Shown: positions 8,590 through 17,998, counted from the stretch's first letter. The stretch is 64,000 nucleotides of DNA from Solidesulfovibrio sp. (GCF_038562415.1 NZ_JBCFBA010000001.1:660414-724413), one strand, 5' to 3'. Numbers and translations: made by a program. Notes: generated from the sequence alone by a model not told the origin.

Positions 8590-9225
8590 TCAGGGGGCCG
8601 GTTCCACGTCCACCAGACGCGGCCCGAGGGAGCGGCCGTCCGGGCCGAAATCCAGGGAGACGACCGCCTGGCCCAGCACCTCGCAGGCGTGGCAGCCGTT
8701 GACGAGCCCATAGGAAAACACGAAGCCCTGGCCGCCGCCGGGCAGCGCCTCGACGCTTCGCGGCCCCTCGCCCACCGGCCACAGGAAGACCTCGGGATGG
8801 GCTTTTCGGATGGCGGCGTAGCGGGCGTTGTCGCCAAGCGGCAGCGCGTCCTCGTCGATTTCGCTGCTCACGAGCCTGGGCTCGCCGTTGACCAGGTAGG
8901 CCACTTCGTTGGAATTGGCCCGCAGGGGAAAGACCACCGTGGCCACGTCCACCCGCCCGGTGTCGCGAAAGGCCTGCAGGTAGCCTTCGCCGTCAAGGAG
9001 CCCGGTGACGGCCAGGGCCGCCGGCGAGGCCCCGGTTGCGGCCATGACGCGCGTCAGGCAGTGCGGCGCGTCGTCGCTTTGGCGCAGACAGGCGCTCAGG
9101 GCCTCCCCGGACGGCCGCCAGACGGCCCCGGGGCCGATGGGCGCGTCGGGTTGGGCCGGGACGGTCAGGGGCCACACGGTCAGGCAGCAGGCGATGGCGG
9201 CAAGGGAGCCGAGGCGACGCGGCAT
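8590..9225 (-). CDS. exported protein of unknown function
   Basis: A 211-residue protein with a Sec signal peptide (MPRRLGSLAAIACCLTVWPLTVPAQ, a short basic start, a hydrophobic core and an AQ-type cleavage site). The mature part has four or five Cys, including CLRQSDDAPHCL near the start and NGCHAC near the end, suggesting disulphides in the periplasm. VATVVFPLRANSNEVAYLVNG and GQGFVFSYGLVNGCHACEVL look like ordered beta segments. I do not recognise the family. ATG at 9225 is preceded by AAGGAGCGTTCC. It sits between ybaK (25 nt away) and recQ (10 nt) in one minus-strand operon, but this does not indicate its job. Confidence 0.8.
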   Translation of the reverse strand: MPRRLGSLAAIACCLTVWPLTVPAQPDAPIGPGAVWRPSGEALSACLRQSDDAPHCLTRVMAATGASPAALAVTGLLDGEGYLQAFRDTGRVDVATVVFPLRANSNEVAYLVNGEPRLVSSEIDEDALPLGDNARYAAIRKAHPEVFLWPVGEGPRSVEALPGGGQGFVFSYGLVNGCHACEVLGQAVVSLDFGPDGRSLGPRLVDVEPAP

Positions 9226-9250
9226 GGAACGCTCCTTGGCGGCTATGGCC

Positions 9251-9724
9251 TTACGCCAGAAGCGGCGCGGCGATGGCCCGCAGCACGCGCACGGCCTCGA
9301 CCGGGGACAGGCGCACCATGACCCCGCGCTGGCCGGCGTTGATGATGACGTAGGGCTCGGCCAGGGCCGCTTCCTCCAGGGCCGTGGGCACGGCCTTGCG
9401 CTGGCCGAAGGGGCTGATGCCGCCGACGTGGTAGCCGGTGGCCTTTTCGGCCTCGGCCGGGGGCAGCATGGCCGCCGCCTTGCCCCCAAACGCGGCGGCC
9501 AGGCGCTTCATGGACAGCTCGCCGCCCGAGGGGATCACGGCGCAGGCGGGCTTGCCGTCGACGCGCACCATGAGCGTCTTGAGCACCCGGGCGGGGGGCT
9601 CGCCGATGGCCCGGGCGGCGTGCAGGCCGATATGGTCCGCGTCGGCATCGTAGGCGTATTCGAGCACGGTGAAGGCGACGCCGGCCCTTTCCAGGGCCGT
9701 CGTCGCCCGGGTGGTCTTGGCCAT
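9251..9724 (-). CDS. ybaK: Cys-tRNA(Pro)/Cys-tRNA(Cys) deacylase YbaK
   Basis: A 157-residue YbaK/EbsC-type editing enzyme that hydrolyses mischarged Cys-tRNA(Pro). Family hallmarks are the VLKTLMVRVDGKPACAVIPS segment, a conserved lysine in SMKRLAAAFGGK and the GYHVGGISPFGQRK active-site signature near residue 100. Length is normal for the family. ATG at 9724 follows AAAGGACC at about 9 nt; the longer open frame to 9814 has no better site. It is the first gene of the ybaK, exported protein, recQ operon on the minus strand and is divergent from dapA. Confidence 0.93.
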   Translation of the reverse strand: MAKTTRATTALERAGVAFTVLEYAYDADADHIGLHAARAIGEPPARVLKTLMVRVDGKPACAVIPSGGELSMKRLAAAFGGKAAAMLPPAEAEKATGYHVGGISPFGQRKAVPTALEEAALAEPYVIINAGQRGVMVRLSPVEAVRVLRAIAAPLLA

Positions 9725-9961
9725 AGGGGGCGGTCCTTTGGCTGGGGCGACCGCTCCGGCCGGCCCCACACCTTGCGAGGCGGCAAGGGTAGCCCATCGT
9801 CCGGGGCCGGGCAAGAGCGGCCCCGGGCCGCCCTCCGGGCCGGGATGGCGTTGAACGATCTTGTTCCATTGATTTTTTTAGAGGTTAACGCGCATCGCAC
9901 TTGCCTGGCGGGCAAAAACATTCTAGTCAATGGCGGGGTTTATTCTTCCAAGGAGGTCCTT

Positions 9962-10840
9962 ATGGAGTTTCGAGGCGCAATCACGGCACTGGTGACGCCC
10001 TTTCGAAACGGTGAGGTTGATGAGGAAGCCTACCGCGCCCTCATCGAATGGCAGATCGAACAGGGCATCCACGGGCTCGTCCCCTGCGGCACCACGGGCG
10101 AATCGGCCACGCTCTCCCACAGCGAACACAAACGGGTCATCCGTATCTGCGTGGACCAGGTGAAAGGCCGCGTGCCCGTCCTGGCCGGGGCCGGCTCGAA
10201 CAACACCCGCGAGGCCATCGACCTGACCCGGGACGCCAAGGACGCCAAGGCCGACGGCGCGCTTCTGATCACTCCCTATTACAACAAACCGACCCAGGCC
10301 GGACTGATCGCCCATTTCAAGGCCATCGGCGAACGGGTGGACCTGCCGTTTATCGTCTACAACGTGCCGAGCCGCACGGCCGTCAACCTCCTGCCCGAGA
10401 CCCTGGCCGTCCTGAAAAAGGAGATTCCGCAGGTCATCGGCGTCAAGGAGGCCACGGGCGACCTCAACCAGGTATCGCGCGTGCTGGAATTTTGCGGCCA
10501 GGACTTCCAGGTGCTTTCCGGCGACGACTTCACGGCCCTGCCCACCATCACCATCGGCGGGCGCGGCGTGATTTCGGTGGTCTCCAACTTCGTGCCGGAC
10601 AAGATGTCGGCCATGTGCGAGGCGGCCCTGGCCGGCGACCTGGCCAAGGCCAAGGCGCTGCACTACTTCATGAGCCCGCTGTACCGGGCGGCGTTCCTCG
10701 AAACCAACCCGGCCCCGGCCAAGGAAGCGCTGGCCCTGATGGGCCGCTTCCCCTTCGAGGTGCGCCTGCCCATGGTGCCCCTGTCCCCGGCCAACCGGGA
10801 AAAGCTCAAGGCCGCCCTGACCGAGGCCGGCCTGCTGTAG
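9962..10840 (+). CDS. dapA: 4-hydroxy-tetrahydrodipicolinate synthase
   Basis: A 292-residue class I aldolase condensing pyruvate with aspartate semialdehyde, the first committed step of lysine and diaminopimelate synthesis. The sequence shows the PCGTTGESATLS phosphate-binding signature (residues 42-53), the catalytic Tyr in YNVPSRTAVN and the Schiff-base lysine in VIGVKEATGDL (about residue 161). ATG at 9962 follows a perfect AGGAGGT Shine-Dalgarno sequence. It is a single gene with its own terminator at 10865-10890, and is divergent from ybaK. Other dap genes are not in view. Confidence 0.97.
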   Translation: MEFRGAITALVTPFRNGEVDEEAYRALIEWQIEQGIHGLVPCGTTGESATLSHSEHKRVIRICVDQVKGRVPVLAGAGSNNTREAIDLTRDAKDAKADGALLITPYYNKPTQAGLIAHFKAIGERVDLPFIVYNVPSRTAVNLLPETLAVLKKEIPQVIGVKEATGDLNQVSRVLEFCGQDFQVLSGDDFTALPTITIGGRGVISVVSNFVPDKMSAMCEAALAGDLAKAKALHYFMSPLYRAAFLETNPAPAKEALALMGRFPFEVRLPMVPLSPANREKLKAALTEAGLL

Positions 10841-10864
10841 GGCCACAACCTTCCGGACCTGCCA

Positions 10865-10890
10865 CGGGCCTTCCTCGGAAGGCCCGTTTT
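10865..10890 (+). terminator. dapA intrinsic terminator
   Basis: CGGGCCTTCC-TC-GGAAGGCCCG followed by TTTT: a 10-bp perfect stem 24 bases after the dapA stop codon. The next gene starts only 14 bases after the T tract. Confidence 0.85.
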
Positions 10891-10903
10891 GCGTTGCGAA
10901 CCC

Positions 10904-12409
10904 ATGCACGAAAAACCCCTGCGCATCACGCTCTCCCATGCCGGCGTCAGCCTCGGCGGCCGGCCGGTTCTGGCCGACATTTCCCTGACCCTCGCCCCGG
11001 GCGAGGCCTGGCTTGTGCTTGGCGGCAACGGCTCGGGCAAGTCGACGCTCCTGCGCCTGTTGCGCGGCGACATCTGGCCCGACGACGACGGCCGGGGGGA
11101 GCGCCTCTACCGGCTCGGCGACGGGCCGGGCCGGGCCTCGCCCATCGGCGTGCGGCAGCGCTTCGGCATCGTCTCCCCGGAGATCCAGCGGGCGACCAAG
11201 CGGCTGTGCGCCCACCTGCCGGCCCGCACGGTCATCCTGGCCGGCATGCGCGACGCCGTCTACGTCCAGGGCGGCCCCCGCCCGGCGGAACTGGCCATGC
11301 TGGAGGCGGTCTCCCGGCGGCTGGCCATCGGCCACCTGCTGGACACCGACGTCGCCGCCCTGTCCAACGGCCAGCTGCGGGCGGTGCTTTTGGCCCGGGC
11401 CCTGGCCACCCGGCCGCTGGTGCTTTTCCTGGACGAATTCCTCGACGGCCTGGACGACGCGGCCCGGGAAACGGCCGGCCAGGCCGTGGCGCAGGCGGCG
11501 GCCGACGGCGCGGCCGTCGTGCTGACCAGCCACCAGGGGGCCGCGCCGCCGTCCGGGCCGGCCAAGGGGATCACCCTCGCCGGCGGCAGGATCATCGACA
11601 GCGGCGAGGCGGCGGCCGTGCTCGCCCGCTACCGCCGGGCCATGGACGGCCCGTCGCGGGACGTGGCCGCCGGCCCGGCCACGACCCTCCCCGAGGCCTC
11701 GGAAGCGACGGACGCGGGCGGCCTGCCCCTGGTGGTGCTGGAAGGGGCCACGGTCTACCTGGAACGCCGGCCCATCCTCAGGGACATCGACCTGACCGTG
11801 CGCCCGGGCGGGCACCTGGCCGTGTTCGGGGCCAACGGCGCGGGCAAGTCCACGCTTTTGAAGCTCATCGCCGGGGAGCTCCATCCGGCCCTGGGCGGCC
11901 GGGCCTTGCGGCCGGGGCTGGCCGCGCCGGAAGGTTTCACCGACCTGCGCGACATCCGCCGGCGCATCGGCCTGGTCTCCTTCGAACTGGAGGCCGACTA
12001 CGACAAGGAGTTGTCCGCCCTGGACCTGGTGACGTCGGGCATCGCGGCCACCATCGGCATCTACGCGGAACCGTCGGCCAGGGATCTGGCGGCGGCCCGG
12101 CGCTGGATGGAGTTTTTCGGCGTGGCCGACCTGGCCGGGCGCAGGCTCGGCCGGCTGTCGGCCGGCCAGACGCGGCGGCTGTTTTTGGCCCGGGCCATGG
12201 TCGGCGAGCCGCGATTGCTGCTGCTCGACGAGCCCTTTTCCGGCCTCGACGGCCCGTCGCGCCGCCGGGCCATGGCGGCCGTGTCGGCGGCGGCCCGCAG
12301 CGGGGTCACGGTCATCGCCGCCGTGCACCGCCCGGGCGACGTCATCCCGGAAATCCAGACCGTCTACCGGCTGGAGGCAGGCCGCTTGCGGTCCCTCGGC
12401 GAGACCTAG
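10904..12409 (+). CDS. double ABC ATPase, ModF/PhrA-like
   Basis: A 501-residue soluble protein with two ABC ATPase modules in tandem. Module 1 has Walker A GGNGSGKST (about residue 40), signature LSNGQLR and Walker B LVLFLDEF; module 2 has GANGAGKST (about 309), LSAGQTRR and LLLLDEP. There is no membrane domain. The architecture matches ModF (PhrA), a cytoplasmic protein of the molybdate group whose function is still unclear; no mod genes adjoin. ATG at 10904 lies just after the dapA terminator with no clear Shine-Dalgarno sequence; an in-frame TTG at 10889 would fall inside the terminator. Its stop codon shares bases with the convergent stop of the LysM-MscS gene (CTAG at 12406-12409). Confidence 0.85.
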   Translation: MHEKPLRITLSHAGVSLGGRPVLADISLTLAPGEAWLVLGGNGSGKSTLLRLLRGDIWPDDDGRGERLYRLGDGPGRASPIGVRQRFGIVSPEIQRATKRLCAHLPARTVILAGMRDAVYVQGGPRPAELAMLEAVSRRLAIGHLLDTDVAALSNGQLRAVLLARALATRPLVLFLDEFLDGLDDAARETAGQAVAQAAADGAAVVLTSHQGAAPPSGPAKGITLAGGRIIDSGEAAAVLARYRRAMDGPSRDVAAGPATTLPEASEATDAGGLPLVVLEGATVYLERRPILRDIDLTVRPGGHLAVFGANGAGKSTLLKLIAGELHPALGGRALRPGLAAPEGFTDLRDIRRRIGLVSFELEADYDKELSALDLVTSGIAATIGIYAEPSARDLAAARRWMEFFGVADLAGRRLGRLSAGQTRRLFLARAMVGEPRLLLLDEPFSGLDGPSRRRAMAAVSAAARSGVTVIAAVHRPGDVIPEIQTVYRLEAGRLRSLGET

Positions 12410-13611
12410 GCGCGTCCCTTTCCCTTCGGCGGCGGCGCCTTGGCCGGGGTGACCACGATGACGTTGCCGACGATTTTGGCATTGGGCACGATGACCGTAT
12501 CACCGGCTTCGGACTCGATGACGGTATTGCAGATGTCGATGGCCACGACCTGGCCGGCCGCGCCGGCCGTCCCTGGGACGCTCACCGTGTCGCCGACGCG
12601 GAAGTAGCGGAACACGAGCAGCATCACGCCCGCGGCGAAATTGGACAGCGTGTCCTTGAGCGCCAGGCTCACGGCCAGGCCGGCCACGCCGAACAGGGCC
12701 AGAAGCGAGCCGGTGTTGAAGCCCAACTGCCCCAGGGCGGCGATGCACACGACGAGCGCCAACCCCCAGCGGGCCAGGCTGGCCACGAACGAGACGATCT
12801 CCGGGGCGATGTCGCTCCCGTGCATGATCCGGGCCAGCAAGGCCGTCAGCCGGCCAACGGCCCAGAGGCCGACCACGAGCAGGATGAGTCCCGAAACGAG
12901 CCGGCCGCCCAGGGCCAAGGCCCAGGGCACGATCTGATCGGCGAAAAACGTCTGGCCGCCCACGGCGACCCGCGTGCGCTCCCCCACCTTGTCCAGGCCC
13001 ACGGGAATGGCGGCATTGTCCGCAAGCGCCCCGGCGGCCTTGTCCGGGGCGGCGGCGGGCGGCGTTTCCGGCTTTGGCGCCACGGCCGCCGGGACCGGAG
13101 CCACGGTGGCCGGGGTGTTCGCCGTCCGGGACGCGGCGGACGCCGGAACGGACGGCGCGGCGGCGGGAGGGGATTTGGCCGGCTGCTCCGCCAAATCGTG
13201 TTCCTTGAGGCCTCCGGCCGGGGGTGGGGTGGCTTGGGGCGCCTTCTCGGGCCGCAGTTCGATGCCTTGGGGCTTGGCCGGGGTCGCGGCCGCCGGTGCG
13301 GCGGGTTCCTCGGGCGCGGCCGGCCCGGCCTGTCCCGGCGCGGGGATGACGATGGCCTTGCCGATCTGCAGGGAGCCGGGATGCAGCCCCGGATTGGCCT
13401 TGAGGATGGCCGCCGCCGGCACCTTGAAGCGCAGGGCCAGGACATTGATGGTGTCCCCGGACTTGATCACGTACCTGGTCGGGGCCGCGGCCAGCACGAT
13501 GACCGGGGCGGGCTCGTTCGTGCGGGAAAAGCACGGGCCGGTGTCGGCAATGAACAAGCCAAGGACAAGCAATAGCACGATCGTGCCCACTCTCGCCGCA
13601 TCACCACCCAT
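12406..13611 (-). CDS. LysM-MscS fusion: mechanosensitive channel with periplasmic LysM
   Basis: A 401-residue membrane protein of unusual layout. An N-terminal signal/TM segment (IVLLLVLGLFIADTG) is followed by one LysM domain (YVIKSGDTINVLALRF...LHPGSLQIGKAIVIP, about residues 47-92), a Pro/Ala-rich linker of about 110 residues, then a small-conductance MscS core: TM helices (ALGGRLVSGLILLVVGLWAVG and the next), the Gly/Ala-rich pore helix FGVAGLAVSLALKDTLSNFAAG and the beta domain FRVGDTVSV...GDTVIVPNAKIVGN. It stops soon after the beta domain, lacking the usual C-terminal cytoplasmic cage domain. ATG at 13611 is chosen because GGGGAGG lies 5 nt upstream, whereas the GTG at 13617 overlaps it. 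LysM suggests peptidoglycan anchoring; function inferred. Confidence 0.88.
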   Translation of the reverse strand: MGGDAARVGTIVLLLVLGLFIADTGPCFSRTNEPAPVIVLAAAPTRYVIKSGDTINVLALRFKVPAAAILKANPGLHPGSLQIGKAIVIPAPGQAGPAAPEEPAAPAAATPAKPQGIELRPEKAPQATPPPAGGLKEHDLAEQPAKSPPAAAPSVPASAASRTANTPATVAPVPAAVAPKPETPPAAAPDKAAGALADNAAIPVGLDKVGERTRVAVGGQTFFADQIVPWALALGGRLVSGLILLVVGLWAVGRLTALLARIMHGSDIAPEIVSFVASLARWGLALVVCIAALGQLGFNTGSLLALFGVAGLAVSLALKDTLSNFAAGVMLLVFRYFRVGDTVSVPGTAGAAGQVVAIDICNTVIESEAGDTVIVPNAKIVGNVIVVTPAKAPPPKGKGRA

Positions 13612-13743
13612 CGCCACCTCCCCGTTGCCGCGAATGGTACACCAACGCCCGTGCCCGGATCACATTCGCCCAAAAGCTAGCATACGGGCCGGCGCATCGC
13701 CAAGCCCCCGATTGCGTGACGTTTTCGTTTCGCCGAGCCGCCC

Positions 13744-14337
13744 CTAGGCCCGACGCCTGGCCAGCAGCACGCCCGAACCGATGGGCACGACCACCCCGTC
13801 GAGGCGGGCATCGCCCAGGATCGCCTCCACCACGCCGGGAATCTCGTGGGCGTGGCTGATGACGTTGTCGGCGGTCAGTATCCCGCCGGGCACGAGCCGG
13901 TCCGTGACGCACCGGGCGCAGGCCAGCAGCACGTCGCGGTTGGCGTCGATGAAGGCGAAGGCCAGGGAGTCCATGGCGGCGAGCGCTTCCAGGGCGTCGC
14001 CGCGCACCAGGCGCACCACGTCGGCGGTGCCGGTGCGACCCAGGGTCTCCTCGGCCAGCACCAGCTTGTCCGGGTCGCGGTCGATGCTGGCCAGGACCCC
14101 GCCCCGGGCGCGGCAGGCCAGGGACAGCCACAGGGCGGAATAGCCGGCGCTGGTGCCCACCTCCACCAGGTCCCCGGCCGGGGCCGAGGCGGCCAGGAGG
14201 GCCAGGAACCGCCCGGTATCCGGGGAAACCTGGCGCAGGCGCCGGGCATGGGGCGTGCCGTCGACGCGGTCGGCGGCGTCGACGGCCTCCAGTTCGCGCA
14301 TGCGCGCGGCCATGGTCTCGGAAATAGCCTCGAACAC
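13744..14337 (-). CDS. SAM-dependent O-methyltransferase (class I, COMT-like)
   Basis: A 197-residue methyltransferase of the bacterial O-methyltransferase family 3. The SAM-binding motif DLVEVGTSAGYSALWLS is near residue 57, followed by ASIDRDPDKLVLAEETL and LVRGDALEAL; FAFIDANRD marks the metal/substrate-binding strand. Usual length is 200-220. The acceptor cannot be told from sequence. GTG at 14337 follows GGGAGG at 7-8 nt. It lies 13 nt after the FliL-like gene, which follows malate synthase by 29 nt, so all three are probably one transcript despite unrelated roles. Confidence 0.9.
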   Translation of the reverse strand: MFEAISETMAARMRELEAVDAADRVDGTPHARRLRQVSPDTGRFLALLAASAPAGDLVEVGTSAGYSALWLSLACRARGGVLASIDRDPDKLVLAEETLGRTGTADVVRLVRGDALEALAAMDSLAFAFIDANRDVLLACARCVTDRLVPGGILTADNVISHAHEIPGVVEAILGDARLDGVVVPIGSGVLLARRRA

Positions 14338-14350
14338 GGCACCACCTCCC

Positions 14351-14806
14351 TTATTGAAAGACGAATTCCTGGAAGTAGATGTTCTTCACCTTGCCCGGGC
14401 CGGCGTACTTGTCGAACAGGTCGAGCAGTTCCTTGCGCAGGGCCATCTTGCCGGCGTTGGTCAGGAGGTCCTCGGCCAGCTTGGCGGACAGCGTGAAGAC
14501 CAGGTCCTGGCGGGCGTCGGGCAGCGTGATGCGCTCGGCCGCGGCGTTGTCCTCGCATTCGACGCGCAGGGCCAGGCGCAAAAAGCGGTAGCCCTTGTTG
14601 CTGAGGATGTTGACGGTCAGCGGCCCGATGACGATGGCCCCGTTTTCGGGTTTGCCGGCGTCTTTCTTGTCGCCCTTCTTCTCGCTTTTTTTGGCATCGC
14701 CGCCGTGGCCGCCTTCCGAGGAGGCCAGGCCGGCCGGCAGGTGCGGCGTGGCGAGGACAAAGGCCAGGAGCATGAGGCCGATTTTCACCCAATGCGACGG
14801 GAGCAT
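14351..14806 (-). CDS. FliL-like flagellar basal-body-associated protein
   Basis: A 151-residue protein with an N-terminal hydrophobic segment (IGLMLLAFVLATPHLPAGLA), a charged linker of about 20 residues (SEKKGDKKDAG) and a C-terminal FliL domain: IGPLTVNILSNKGYRFLRLAL, LVFTLSAKLAEDLLT and the closing VKNIYFQEFVFQ. FliL binds the stator ring and modulates motor torque. No other flagellar gene is nearby, so it may be a second FliL-like copy with another partner. ATG at 14806 follows CGGAG at about 8 nt. It sits between malate synthase and an O-methyltransferase in a minus-strand operon. Confidence 0.8.
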   Translation of the reverse strand: MLPSHWVKIGLMLLAFVLATPHLPAGLASSEGGHGGDAKKSEKKGDKKDAGKPENGAIVIGPLTVNILSNKGYRFLRLALRVECEDNAAAERITLPDARQDLVFTLSAKLAEDLLTNAGKMALRKELLDLFDKYAGPGKVKNIYFQEFVFQ

Positions 14807-14835
14807 GGCGTTTTTCTCCGTTGCCCGCCGTGGCC

Positions 14836-17007
14836 TCAGCGCCCGGCCTTGGCCAGGCGGCGGCGGGCGTGCAGGATGGGCTCGGTGTAGCCGTTTGGCT
14901 GCTCGCGGCCCTCGAAAATGAGCGCGCGGGCGGCGGCGAAGGCCTGGCTGGCCTCGAAATCCGGGGCCATGGGCCGGTAGGCCGGGTCCAGGGCGTTTTG
15001 CCGGTCCACCACGGCGGCCATGCGCCGCAGGACGTCGCCGACCTGCTCCGCGTCGCACAGGCCGTGGCGCAGCCAGTTGGCGATGTGCTGGCTGGAGATG
15101 CGCAGCGTCGCCCGGTCCTCCATGAGGCCCACGTCGGCCAGGTCCGGCACCTTGGAGCAGCCGATGCCCTGGTCCACCCAGCGCGAGACGTAGCCGAGGA
15201 TGCTCTGGGCGTTGGTTTCCAGTTCCCGGGTCACCTCCTCGGCCGTGGGGCGTTTTTCCCCCAAAAGCGGCAGGGTCAGCAGGGTATCGCGGTCGGCGGG
15301 CTTGCGGGCAGCCAGTTCGCGCTGGCGGTCGAAGACGTCCACGGCGTGGTAGTGCATGGCGTGCAGGGTCGCGGCCGTGGGCGACGGCACCCAGGCGCAG
15401 TTGGCCCCGGCCCGGGGATGTTCGATCTTGGTGGCCACCATCTCGGCCATCCTGTCCGGCTTGGCCCACATGCCCTTGCCGATCTGCGCCCGGCCGCAAA
15501 AGCCGCAGGCCAAGCCCACGTCGACGTTGCCGTCCTCGTAGGCGGCCATCCAGGGCTCGGCCCGCATGGCGCCCTTGGCCACCACCGGCCCGGCCTCCAT
15601 GACGGTGTGGATCTCGTCGCCGGTGCGGTCGAGGAAGCCGGTGTTGATGAAGACGATGCGCGCCTTGGCCGCGCGCACGCATTCCTTGAGATTGAGGGAG
15701 GTGCGCCGCTCCTCGTCCATGACGCCGATCTTGAGGGTATTGCGAGCCAGGCCCAGGGCGTCCTCGACCCGGTCGAACAGTTCGCAGGCGAAGGCGACCT
15801 CGTCCGGGCCGTGCATCTTGGGCTTGACGATGTAGATGCCGCCGGACCGGCTGTTGCGCAGCGGGCCGCGCCCGTGGAGGTCGTGGAGGCCCGCGGCGGC
15901 CGTGACCAGGGCGTCGAGCATGCCCTCGGGGATTTCCCGGCCCGAGGCGTCGCGGACGGCGTCGGTGGTCATGAGATGCCCGACGTTGCGCACGAACAGC
16001 AGGCTGCGCCCGGGCAGGATCAGTTCGCCGCCGCCGGGCGCGGCGTACCAGCGGTCGGGTGCCAGGCCCCGCTCCACGACCTTGCCGCCCTTTTCGAAGG
16101 AGGCGCGCAGGTCGCCGCGAAAAAGTCCCAGCAGGTTGCGGTAGGCAAGCCCCTTGTCCGGGCCGTCCACCACGGCCACGGAATCCTCGCAGTCGAGGAT
16201 GGTGGTCACGGCGGCTTCGAGCAGCACGTCCCGCAGGCCCGAGGGGCTGGCCGCGCCCACGGGGTGCTTGCGGTCGAAGCACAATTCGATGTGCAGGCCG
16301 TTTTGGCGCAGCAGCACGGAGGCGGGCGCCTCGGGCGCGCCGGTGTGGCCGGCGAAATGTTCCGGCCGGGCCAGGCCGGTGGTCTGGCCGCCGGCGAAGG
16401 TGACGGCCAGGGCGCCGTCCACGACGGCATAGGCGGCCGCGTCGGCGTGGCGGCCGTAGGCCAGTGGCACGGCCATGTCCAGAAAGCTCGCGGCATAGGC
16501 CACCACGGCGGCGCCCCGGGCCGGGTTGTAGCCGGGCAGTTTGACCGCCTCGCCGGTCTCGGGGATGACGTCCGTGCCGTAGAGGGCGTCGTAGAGGCTG
16601 CCGAAACGGGCGTTGGCGGCGTTTATGGCGTAGCGGGCGTTGGTTATGGGCACGACGAGCTGGGGTCCGGGGATGGCGGCGATTTCCGGGTCCACGCCCT
16701 CGGTTTCGATGGCGAAGTCCGGGCCTTCGGGCAGCAGGTAGCCGATGCCGGCCAGGAAGCAGCGGTAGGCTTCGGGGTCGTGGGGCTGGCCGGCCCTTTC
16801 CTTGTGCCAGACGTCGATGGCGGCCTGCATGGCGTCGCGCTTGGCCAAAAGCTCCCGGTTCTTGGGGCCGAGGTCGGCGACGATGGCGGCAAGGGCGGCA
16901 AAGAAGGCTTCGGGCGATATGCCGGTTTCGGGGAGGATTTCCCGGGCGATGACGTCGTGGAGGGTTTTCTCGACGGACAGTCCGGAGACGGCGATACGGT
17001 CGGACAT
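14836..17007 (-). CDS. glcB: malate synthase G
   Basis: A 723-residue enzyme condensing glyoxylate with acetyl-CoA to malate, the same length as E. coli GlcB. Recognisable segments are [13 protein letters not shown] (catalytic and Mg-binding region), [57 protein letters not shown] and the C-terminal [23 protein letters not shown] at 17007 follows AAGGAGCGCCGCC; the open frame extends to 17121 without a better start. No isocitrate lyase or glycolate oxidase gene is in the window, so the glyoxylate source is unknown. It is the first gene of an apparent operon with a FliL-like protein and an O-methyltransferase. Confidence 0.96.
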   Translation of the reverse strand: MSDRIAVSGLSVEKTLHDVIAREILPETGISPEAFFAALAAIVADLGPKNRELLAKRDAMQAAIDVWHKERAGQPHDPEAYRCFLAGIGYLLPEGPDFAIETEGVDPEIAAIPGPQLVVPITNARYAINAANARFGSLYDALYGTDVIPETGEAVKLPGYNPARGAAVVAYAASFLDMAVPLAYGRHADAAAYAVVDGALAVTFAGGQTTGLARPEHFAGHTGAPEAPASVLLRQNGLHIELCFDRKHPVGAASPSGLRDVLLEAAVTTILDCEDSVAVVDGPDKGLAYRNLLGLFRGDLRASFEKGGKVVERGLAPDRWYAAPGGGELILPGRSLLFVRNVGHLMTTDAVRDASGREIPEGMLDALVTAAAGLHDLHGRGPLRNSRSGGIYIVKPKMHGPDEVAFACELFDRVEDALGLARNTLKIGVMDEERRTSLNLKECVRAAKARIVFINTGFLDRTGDEIHTVMEAGPVVAKGAMRAEPWMAAYEDGNVDVGLACGFCGRAQIGKGMWAKPDRMAEMVATKIEHPRAGANCAWVPSPTAATLHAMHYHAVDVFDRQRELAARKPADRDTLLTLPLLGEKRPTAEEVTRELETNAQSILGYVSRWVDQGIGCSKVPDLADVGLMEDRATLRISSQHIANWLRHGLCDAEQVGDVLRRMAAVVDRQNALDPAYRPMAPDFEASQAFAAARALIFEGREQPNGYTEPILHARRRLAKAGR

Positions 17008-17183
17008 GGCGGCGCTCCTTGCTGCTGCGGCCGGTGGCGAGGCCCGGATCGGGCAACGTGGCGGCAGTGTACGGGATTTGGCGGCACGCGCAAAGGGGAA
17101 GCAAGGGGGAACCGCGTTCATGGACCCGGTTTCGGGCCGGGTTCATGGGGCGTTCAGGTTGGCCGGGGGCCGTCAGCGCTTAG

Positions 17184-17741
17184 TCAGGCCACGGCATCAT
17201 TGTGCGCCAGTTGCTGGGCCAAGAATGCGGCGTGCGCTTTCTGAAGCTGTTCGATCTCCGCATAGCGCGGATCCCTTCGCATCGCTTCATAATCGATTGT
17301 CACTTGTGGTTGAGGCACCGCATCAAAAGCGCTCTGCGACATCGCTGTTTGCGCCATGACGATCGAACCATTGACAGCCTCGGCAATATGCTCCGCACGC
17401 GCCTGTGCGAGCATAGGGCCGCTTGACACACCTGCGCGCATGTCAGCTGCTTTGATGGCGTCCGAACAAGGCCCGGCCATGGAATTCGATGTCGTGACAA
17501 ATCCATGATTGTCTATTTCAGCGACCACCTTTCCATTCACGACAATGCTGGCGTATTTCGAATAAGTTGGATTTCTAGAAATTTCAGGCAACTGTGAATA
17601 ATCATTTTCAAGCATCTCTTTTTTTGCCGCCATCATCCGTTGAAAGAGATCTTCCGGCGCTTCGGCAAGCGGCACAGCTTTGCATGTCGCGGAAACGGAC
17701 CGAACGGAAGCCAGGTCGATGCGATAGGCGAGCTCGGGCAT
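17184..17741 (-). CDS. unknown protein of lower-GC composition
   Basis: A 185-residue protein I do not recognise. It has no signal peptide or TM segment; two Cys (SATCKAV near residue 20 and GPCSDAIKAAD near the middle); and alternating short beta (YASIVVNGKVVAEIDNHGFVT) and helical segments, ending in a Gln/Ala-rich helix. ATG at 17741 follows AAAGGAG at 10 nt. The DNA from about 17280 to 17640 is clearly less GC-rich than its surroundings and uses codons such as ATT, AAT and TTT, suggesting recent acquisition. It lies downstream of the sigma-54-promoted gene at 17999-18568, but a terminator (17826-17847) separates them. Confidence 0.75.
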   Translation of the reverse strand: MPELAYRIDLASVRSVSATCKAVPLAEAPEDLFQRMMAAKKEMLENDYSQLPEISRNPTYSKYASIVVNGKVVAEIDNHGFVTTSNSMAGPCSDAIKAADMRAGVSSGPMLAQARAEHIAEAVNGSIVMAQTAMSQSAFDAVPQPQVTIDYEAMRRDPRYAEIEQLQKAHAAFLAQQLAHNDAVA

Positions 17742-17825
17742 GGGCAAAAAACTCCTTTCGCAGTGTTTATCCGGAAAGCCAGCAAAATTCACACCATGCA
17801 CTTCGGCCTCGCCCTTCCCGCAAGC

Positions 17826-17847
17826 AAAAAACGGCCCTGCCGGGGCC
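17826..17847 (-). terminator. intrinsic terminator of gene 17999-18568
   Basis: On the minus strand GGCCC-CGGCA-GGGCC is followed by G and six T. It is a short GC stem with U-tract, about 150 bases after the stop of the upstream minus-strand gene. Confidence 0.6.
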
Positions 17848-17998
17848 CCCTCGGTTGCGGTTGTCCTCGGGGTGGCCGGTAGGGCCGGGAGATCGCGAAA
17901 TGGCGGCCGCATCCGGTTTGGCGGAGGGCGGGGATCGCGAACGCGACCGCCGGCAACGGGCGCGGGAGGGGTCAGGTCCCGCTTGCCCTTCTGACTCG

